DNA of 10,249 nt from contig JBLHKW010000170.1 of assembly GCA_047618565.1 (NCBI GenBank), positions 1 through 10,249 of the forward strand, read 5' to 3'. This document shows positions 6,853 through 10,249 of the stretch, one piece after another (the first letter of the stretch is position 1; the number at the start of each line of letters is the position of its first letter). This DNA is from JBLHKW01 sp047618565. GTDB lineage: Bacteria; Planctomycetota; UBA1135; GCA-002686595. The position numbers and the translations under genes are program-made. Below the pieces are notes generated by a model, which was not told the DNA's origin, searched no databases, and was given only the letters and a program-made list of their open reading frames with translations.

Positions 6853-6880
6853 CTTTGGGATCCGGGTTAGCCGTCCGGAT
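6845..6880. terminator. Three-arm inverted repeat over convergent gene ends
   Basis: CCGGAT (6845-6850), ATCCGG (6860-6865) and CCGGAT (6875-6880) start exactly 15 bases apart. The middle arm can pair with either neighbour, giving two mutually exclusive six-pair hairpins with nine-base loops. The acetyltransferase stop (6852) and the PilZ stop (6867) both fall inside, only 14 bases apart. Each transcript could form its own hairpin at its stop codon. No U-tract is present, so terminator function is inferred. Confidence 0.4.
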
Positions 6881-7547
6881 TCTCGCGCAGCATCTCGAGC
6901 TGGCGCGCGAGTACGTATTGCGAGATGCGCTCGGCCTGCAGGGCCGCGCGCTGGGTCCGCTCGACATCGAACTCGACACCGTAATGGATTGCGGACCCGC
7001 GCAGTGCGCGGGTGCGCACATTCGCGTAGACGTCGAGTAGCTGGGCCTGCCCCGGAAGGCGGAAGGAAAGCCGCAGCGACCCGCTTCGAAGGAGCGTGCT
7101 CTCGTCGTCCGCATCCACAATCAGCCACGCACCGGTGCTCGAGATGTCGCAGAGTTCCGCCCGCGATGTGGTCTTGAGCGTGGTGTGCAGCAGGACCTGC
7201 ACCGGGTCGCGCGGATCGGGCCGGGCACGGAATGCGTTGCGACGTCGGAGCATGCGAGCCACATTCCGCGCGCTCTTTGGAAGCAGCCTGAAGCGGTAGA
7301 CAATCTGGTCGTCACGCTGACTCTGCACCACGACCCGCGCCTGGACATCCAGTTTCGCCTTGGGGTTGCTCGCGCACAGGGTGAGCCCGACTTCCTCGGC
7401 GATGGGCAGCATCGGGCTGCGCTTGCGGGGGAATTCGATCAGCACCGATGTCTGGTCATTGTTGATGACGAGTCCGTCGACGGAATCGAGGTCACCGACG
7501 GTCAGTGTCGCGACAACACGATCGTCGCCGTTGTAAAAAAAACCCAT
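6867..7547 (-). CDS. PilZ-domain protein, YcgR-like, probable cyclic-di-GMP receptor
   Basis: The 226-residue protein has an N-terminal beta domain of about 95 residues like the YcgR flagellar-brake N-domain, followed by a PilZ domain. The two cyclic-di-GMP motifs are present. RxxxR is R103-NAF-R107, just after the KSARNVARMLRRR linker. D/NxSxxG is D134-I-S136-ST-G139 with the usual following hydrophobic AWLIV. The domain ends with HYGVEFD (188-194), matching the family's GVEF, and a C-terminal helix of about 30 residues. All ligand residues are intact, so it should bind the second messenger and change a partner. In relatives the targets are the flagellar motor, polysaccharide synthases or transcription. 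A T8 tract in codons 2-5 makes the start frameshift-prone. No near Shine-Dalgarno is seen; GGAG lies 13 bases upstream, which is far. It lies 93 bases downstream of the FG-GAP gene on the same strand. Confidence 0.92.
   Translation of the reverse strand: MGFFYNGDDRVVATLTVGDLDSVDGLVINNDQTSVLIEFPRKRSPMLPIAEEVGLTLCASNPKAKLDVQARVVVQSQRDDQIVYRFRLLPKSARNVARMLRRRNAFRARPDPRDPVQVLLHTTLKTTSRAELCDISSTGAWLIVDADDESTLLRSGSLRLSFRLPGQAQLLDVYANVRTRALRGSAIHYGVEFDVERTQRAALQAERISQYVLARQLEMLRENPDG
7535..7542 (-). repeat. Homopolymer T8 tract at the start of the PilZ gene
   Basis: Eight consecutive A on the plus strand (T8 in the coding strand) span codons 2-5: ATG GGT TTT TTT TAC. This is a conspicuous homopolymer in very GC-rich surroundings. 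Loss of one T brings a TGA at codon 15; gain of one T brings a TGA at codon 19. It could mediate phase variation or transcriptional slippage. Confidence 0.75.
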
Positions 7548-7565
7548 CGGTATGCAGCTGCTCCA

Positions 7566-7594
7566 ATAGACCCCATGGGGCCGATTTGGCCTAT
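7566..7594. other. Structured spacer between FG-GAP and PilZ genes
   Basis: The 93-base gap (7548-7640) holds a perfect palindrome CCCCATGGGG (7571-7580), a GGCC-GATTT-GGCC hairpin (7579-7591) and flanking ATAG/CTAT arms (7566-7569, 7591-7594). These alternatives exclude one another. It could be a processing site, a weak terminator for the FG-GAP gene or the PilZ leader structure. No U-run follows. Confidence 0.35.
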
Positions 7595-7640
7595 CGACGG
7601 GGACTGACCAGGACTTGAGCTGGCCCGCTGTAGGGGGCCT

Positions 7641-9773
7641 TCAGCGGGGTCGTACCAGACTCACATCGTTGGAGAAGCCGTTTGCGACGGCGAGCGCTGC
7701 GGTTCCGCCCCGGTCGACATTCACCAGCAGGACGTCGAGGATTCCGCGCCCGGTGCCGATGTCCGGGAGGCGTACGAGCCCTTCGGGGTCAGCGCGCCAG
7801 GCATTGACGTGGTGACTGTTCTGGGCGCCGACGAAAATCTCGGACACGCCGTCACCGTCGAGGTCTCCGGCGCTGATCGCGAAGGGGCGCAGGCCCGTAC
7901 GCACGCGGTCCAGCTCCGACCAGAGGTCGAGCACCTCGCGCGCGATGATGACCCAGCCGGTCCCGTCGCCAGCGCCGGGCTTGGAGAGCAAGGCAAGTTC
8001 GACCCCGGGGCTGCCGGGGTTCGGGATGACCGCGACGTCGGCGATCGGCAGGCCCATCTCGATGTAGTTGCGTTCCGCGAGCACCAGGGTCTCCCCGCGC
8101 TGGATCAGCTCGAGTTCCGCCAGCCCGACGCGCGGGCCCGGGTCTCCGAGCGCCACGAATACCTGCGTGCCATTGACGCACAGGGCCGTGGGCGACGTGG
8201 CCAGGGCCAGGGTGTGTGAGTGCGCGAGGCCGTCCGGGGTGCCGCGCAGAAAAACCACGGCGCCACCGGTGGGGTCTGCGATCAGGGCATCCGCGAAGCC
8301 GTCGTCATCCAGGTCGCCGAGCCACAGGTCACCGACGGATCGACCGCAGGGCAGGTCGGGTACGTCGTCGCGAGCAGCGAGGGCTCCCTGCCCGTCACCG
8401 AACAGGATCCGCATCCGTGCTCCCTTGGATGCGCGCAGCAGGAATCCGACGTCGAGGTGCCCATCGCCGTCCATGTCAGCGGTGGCGAGCGCATCGCCCG
8501 CCGGTGCTGCGGAGTGGCGCGCGACGACGCTCATGGAGCTCCTGTCTGTCTTGCCCTTGGCGTCGTCCGCACTCGCCGAGAGCACGACCAGTTCCTGATC
8601 CATCGCGTCGATGACCAGGACCTCATCCAGTCCGTCTCCATCGAGGTCGCCGCTGGCCAGGGAGTGCGGACCGCGCCCGACGGGCACACTCTCCGCTTCG
8701 TGGAACGAGCGCTCTTCCCGCCCGAGGATCAGGCTCACGCGGCGTGCTCCGCGGTTGGCGATGGCCAGGTCGATCTGGCCGTCTCCGTCGAAGTCTCCAG
8801 ACGCCAGGCCCCACGGATCTTGCCCGGTACGCCCCGCGTGACGCTCGCGGCCTGCATGGAGGATCGAGTAGCTCAGGTTGCGGATCGACAGGGAGGCGAG
8901 CTCCGAAGGATCCGCGCTCGCGCCGCCGAGTACCTGGATGTCGAACGGTACGGCGCCCAGACGCTGTGTACCGAGAACACGCGCTGCCTTGTGCTCGAAG
9001 CCAGTCGTCCTCCAGAGGGAATGGTCGCCGCCCACGATCCAGCTCTCGCTGCCGCTCTCCGTCTGCACGCGCAGGTAGTCGCGCGGGATGCCCCCGAGGC
9101 CCAGCGGTTGTTCGTCCGCGAGCAGGCTGCCGTCCGGTTGCACGCTGTAGGCGCGCGCGCTGCGCTCGCTCTGGGAGCCCACGATCACGCGTCCTGCCTC
9201 GACGGCCACGAACGTCGGCAGCCCGTCGAGCAACGGGAAGCGCGACGTGCCGCGGTGGTCGATGACGACCAGCTCGTTCGAGAGCGTGGCCACCACGACG
9301 CTCGGGGCCTCGGCGGAAACGAGCGGGCCGGTGCCAAAGGCGTGCGGCATGGCTCCGATGGTGACGCGGTGCAGTGGCTTGGCGGGATCATCGGCGGTGG
9401 GCGCGAAGACCAGCATCTCTTCCGACTCGCGCGAGACGACCACCAGCGCGTCGACCGTGGCGAGCTGCAGCAGCTGCGGGCCGAGCGGGTAGTCGGGGAT
9501 CGGGATCACCTGCGGCGGGTTCGACGCGTCGGTCCATAGGTGCAGCGTGCCCGGGTCCTGGGTCGCGGCCACCAGGCGCGCGCGCCCGTCCCCGTCGAAG
9601 TCGTGCAGCAGCACCCCGACGGGCTTCCCGCCAGCGGGGAGCTCGGCGCGCGCCGAGAAGGGCAGGGGCGGTCCGGGACCCTGCGCGCCCGCCGGCAGGG
9701 CGAGCAGAGTGCCGCCGGCCACCAGGATCATCGGCAGCCATCGGCGCTGAGAGCCATGGGAGCGAATCGTCAT
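7641..9773 (-). CDS. Secreted FG-GAP/VCBS-repeat beta-propeller protein
   Basis: The 710-residue protein has a Sec-type signal peptide: basic MTIRSHGSQRR, the hydrophobic segment LPMILVAGGTLLALP and an AGA-Q cleavage site near residue 30. The mature part is built of integrin-alpha-like FG-GAP repeats with calcium-loop motifs DxDxDG at 58-63, 327-332, 376-381, 433-438, 487-492 (GDLDDDG) and 637-642. A degenerate last copy lies at 685-690 (NVDRGG). Each is followed by a D/E-hydrophobic strand such as IDLAIAN or DEVLVID. The region from about 64 to 320 has the strand pattern of propeller blades without loops. No anchor, dockerin or C-terminal sorting signal is seen. Relatives serve in adhesion, glycan binding or cell-surface scaffolding, so an extracellular or periplasmic role is likely; the ligand is unknown. 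The frame stays open upstream to 10043, but the signal peptide places the start at 9773. It is likely the first gene of a unit with the PilZ gene. Confidence 0.9.
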   Translation of the reverse strand: MTIRSHGSQRRWLPMILVAGGTLLALPAGAQGPGPPLPFSARAELPAGGKPVGVLLHDFDGDGRARLVAATQDPGTLHLWTDASNPPQVIPIPDYPLGPQLLQLATVDALVVVSRESEEMLVFAPTADDPAKPLHRVTIGAMPHAFGTGPLVSAEAPSVVVATLSNELVVIDHRGTSRFPLLDGLPTFVAVEAGRVIVGSQSERSARAYSVQPDGSLLADEQPLGLGGIPRDYLRVQTESGSESWIVGGDHSLWRTTGFEHKAARVLGTQRLGAVPFDIQVLGGASADPSELASLSIRNLSYSILHAGRERHAGRTGQDPWGLASGDFDGDGQIDLAIANRGARRVSLILGREERSFHEAESVPVGRGPHSLASGDLDGDGLDEVLVIDAMDQELVVLSASADDAKGKTDRSSMSVVARHSAAPAGDALATADMDGDGHLDVGFLLRASKGARMRILFGDGQGALAARDDVPDLPCGRSVGDLWLGDLDDDGFADALIADPTGGAVVFLRGTPDGLAHSHTLALATSPTALCVNGTQVFVALGDPGPRVGLAELELIQRGETLVLAERNYIEMGLPIADVAVIPNPGSPGVELALLSKPGAGDGTGWVIIAREVLDLWSELDRVRTGLRPFAISAGDLDGDGVSEIFVGAQNSHHVNAWRADPEGLVRLPDIGTGRGILDVLLVNVDRGGTAALAVANGFSNDVSLVRPR

Positions 9774-9924
9774 GGGATCATTGTGCCAGCCTCGAATCAC
9801 TCGGCAACCGCCGGGCGTCACGGGACTATGATCCGCTGGACAATCTGGCGGACCTGGCACTTCCTGCCCCTCTTCATTCCTTTCCGGTGGGCCTACGGGC
9901 CACAACCGGGGACAATGGCTCCTG
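9774..9924. promoter_or_regulatory. Divergent intergenic region with weak promoter candidates
   Basis: These 151 bases separate the FG-GAP gene (-) from the edge gene (+). For the minus direction, TTGCCG (plus-strand 9802-9807) and CACAAT (9780-9785) are 16 bases apart and would start a transcript almost at the ATG, giving a very short leader. For the plus direction, TATGAT (9827-9832) is a fair -10 without a recognisable -35. CTGG recurs at 9836, 9845 and 9854, exactly nine bases apart, which could be binding-site phasing or chance. Confidence 0.35.
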
Positions 9925-10249
9925 ATGAACCGGTCCAACCAAAGTGTTCTGATCGTCCTGCTCCTGGTCCTGCCCCTCGGTGGAGCTGCCGCCTTGTGGT
10001 TCAGCAACCGAAGTGGCCCTGCCGCCGCGGCGGGTGTGACCATGGATCACGCCGCCGTGACGCCGGGCCCCGAGGTCAGCGTGCCGGACGCCGACGTGGC
10101 GGCCGTCGACCGCACCCTGGCCTTTCCCGATGAGGCGCCGACGACCGTCGCCTGGCCCCTCGAGGTGGACCTGACCCTGGTGCAGCGCGGCAGCTTCGAG
10201 ACCCTCGCTGGAATACCGCCCGTGGGCAGCGGCGCCACCGCCAGCCTGC
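9925..10249 (+). CDS. Membrane-anchored or secreted protein of unknown function, 3' end outside window
   Basis: The first 108 codons of a gene run off the right edge. The product starts MNRSNQSVLIVLLLVLPLGG with one hydrophobic segment (about residues 8-26, through AAALWF), which can be a signal anchor or an uncleaved signal peptide. A Pro/Ala/Val-rich extracytoplasmic stretch follows (GPAAAAGVTMDHAAVTPGPEV), then a segment that begins to look like beta strands (WPLEVDLTLVQRG). The start at ATG 9925 was chosen because this frame alone gives a membrane segment and no earlier start codon lies near it in frame. No Shine-Dalgarno is visible. The nearby ATG at 9915 opens a different, Pro/Arg-rich frame without protein-like character. 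I do not recognise a family. It is divergent from the FG-GAP gene across 151 bases, so the two may share regulation. Confidence 0.7.
   Translation, partial: MNRSNQSVLIVLLLVLPLGGAAALWFSNRSGPAAAAGVTMDHAAVTPGPEVSVPDADVAAVDRTLAFPDEAPTTVAWPLEVDLTLVQRGSFETLAGIPPVGSGATASL

Noticed and set aside
8220..9539. 439-codon open frame on the plus strand inside the FG-GAP gene
   Set aside because: It is antisense to a protein with clear repeat motifs and a signal peptide. Its translation shows no domain, and long antisense frames are expected at this GC content.
9774..10043. 90-residue N-terminal extension of the FG-GAP protein
   Set aside because: It is Arg/Pro-rich and would bury the signal peptide; it would also overlap the start of the divergent edge gene. 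ATG 9773 gives a clean secreted protein.
9828..10133. Frame starting MIRWTIWRTWHFLPL in the divergent gap
   Set aside because: The first 25 residues look hydrophobic, but the rest is Arg/Pro/Gly-rich and overlaps the edge gene in another frame, which has better protein character.

Overview
This is a GC-rich bacterial window with eight genes, two of them cut by the window edges. The layout is typical of a chromosomal locus in a diderm with large, glycan-rich envelopes. Evidence for a diderm is a lipobox lipoprotein, a Wzx-type flippase and a secreted FG-GAP repeat protein. A PilZ protein implies cyclic-di-GMP signalling. Myxococcota-, Planctomycetota- or deltaproteobacteria-like lineages, or a metagenome-derived relative, would fit, but the sequence does not settle the taxon. 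There are no rRNA or tRNA genes, transposases, CRISPR arrays or phage genes, and no gap between genes exceeds 300 bases.

Left part (1-4189). The C-terminal part of a short-chain dehydrogenase/reductase (+) converges on a three-gene minus-strand operon. In transcription order the operon holds a divergent isocitrate/isopropylmalate dehydrogenase-family enzyme (4189-3167), a polytopic polysaccharide flippase (3090-1783) and a family-4 type glycosyltransferase (1747-581). A hairpin between the convergent SDR and glycosyltransferase genes may end transcription from both sides. The operon looks like part of a surface or exopolysaccharide locus: the transferase adds a sugar to a lipid-linked glycan and the flippase moves it across the inner membrane. 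The dehydrogenase could supply or modify an unusual organic-acid or sugar-acid component, which is inference.

Middle (4190-6852). Divergent from that operon is a two-gene plus-strand unit. The first gene encodes a 627-residue lipoprotein with a beta-sandwich-like N-terminal part and a helical, probably alpha/alpha-toroid, C-terminal part. The second is a GNAT acetyltransferase whose GTG start overlaps the lipoprotein stop in a GTGA quartet. The lipoprotein resembles carbohydrate-active enzymes in architecture but matches no family I can name. It is the best candidate here for an undescribed activity.

Right part (6853-10249). A minus-strand pair follows: a secreted 710-residue FG-GAP/VCBS beta-propeller protein with six canonical calcium-type loops, and downstream of it a YcgR-like PilZ protein. 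The PilZ gene carries a T8 tract in codons 2-5. A gain or loss of one T there would stop translation within 20 codons, so it could act as an on/off switch. Divergent from the FG-GAP gene, the start of a membrane-anchored or secreted protein runs off the right edge.

Taken together, the window suggests an envelope-glycan neighbourhood: synthesis and export, a possible outer-membrane glycan-processing lipoprotein, a secreted adhesion-like propeller and a second-messenger receptor. The functional coupling between these blocks is inferred from position only.
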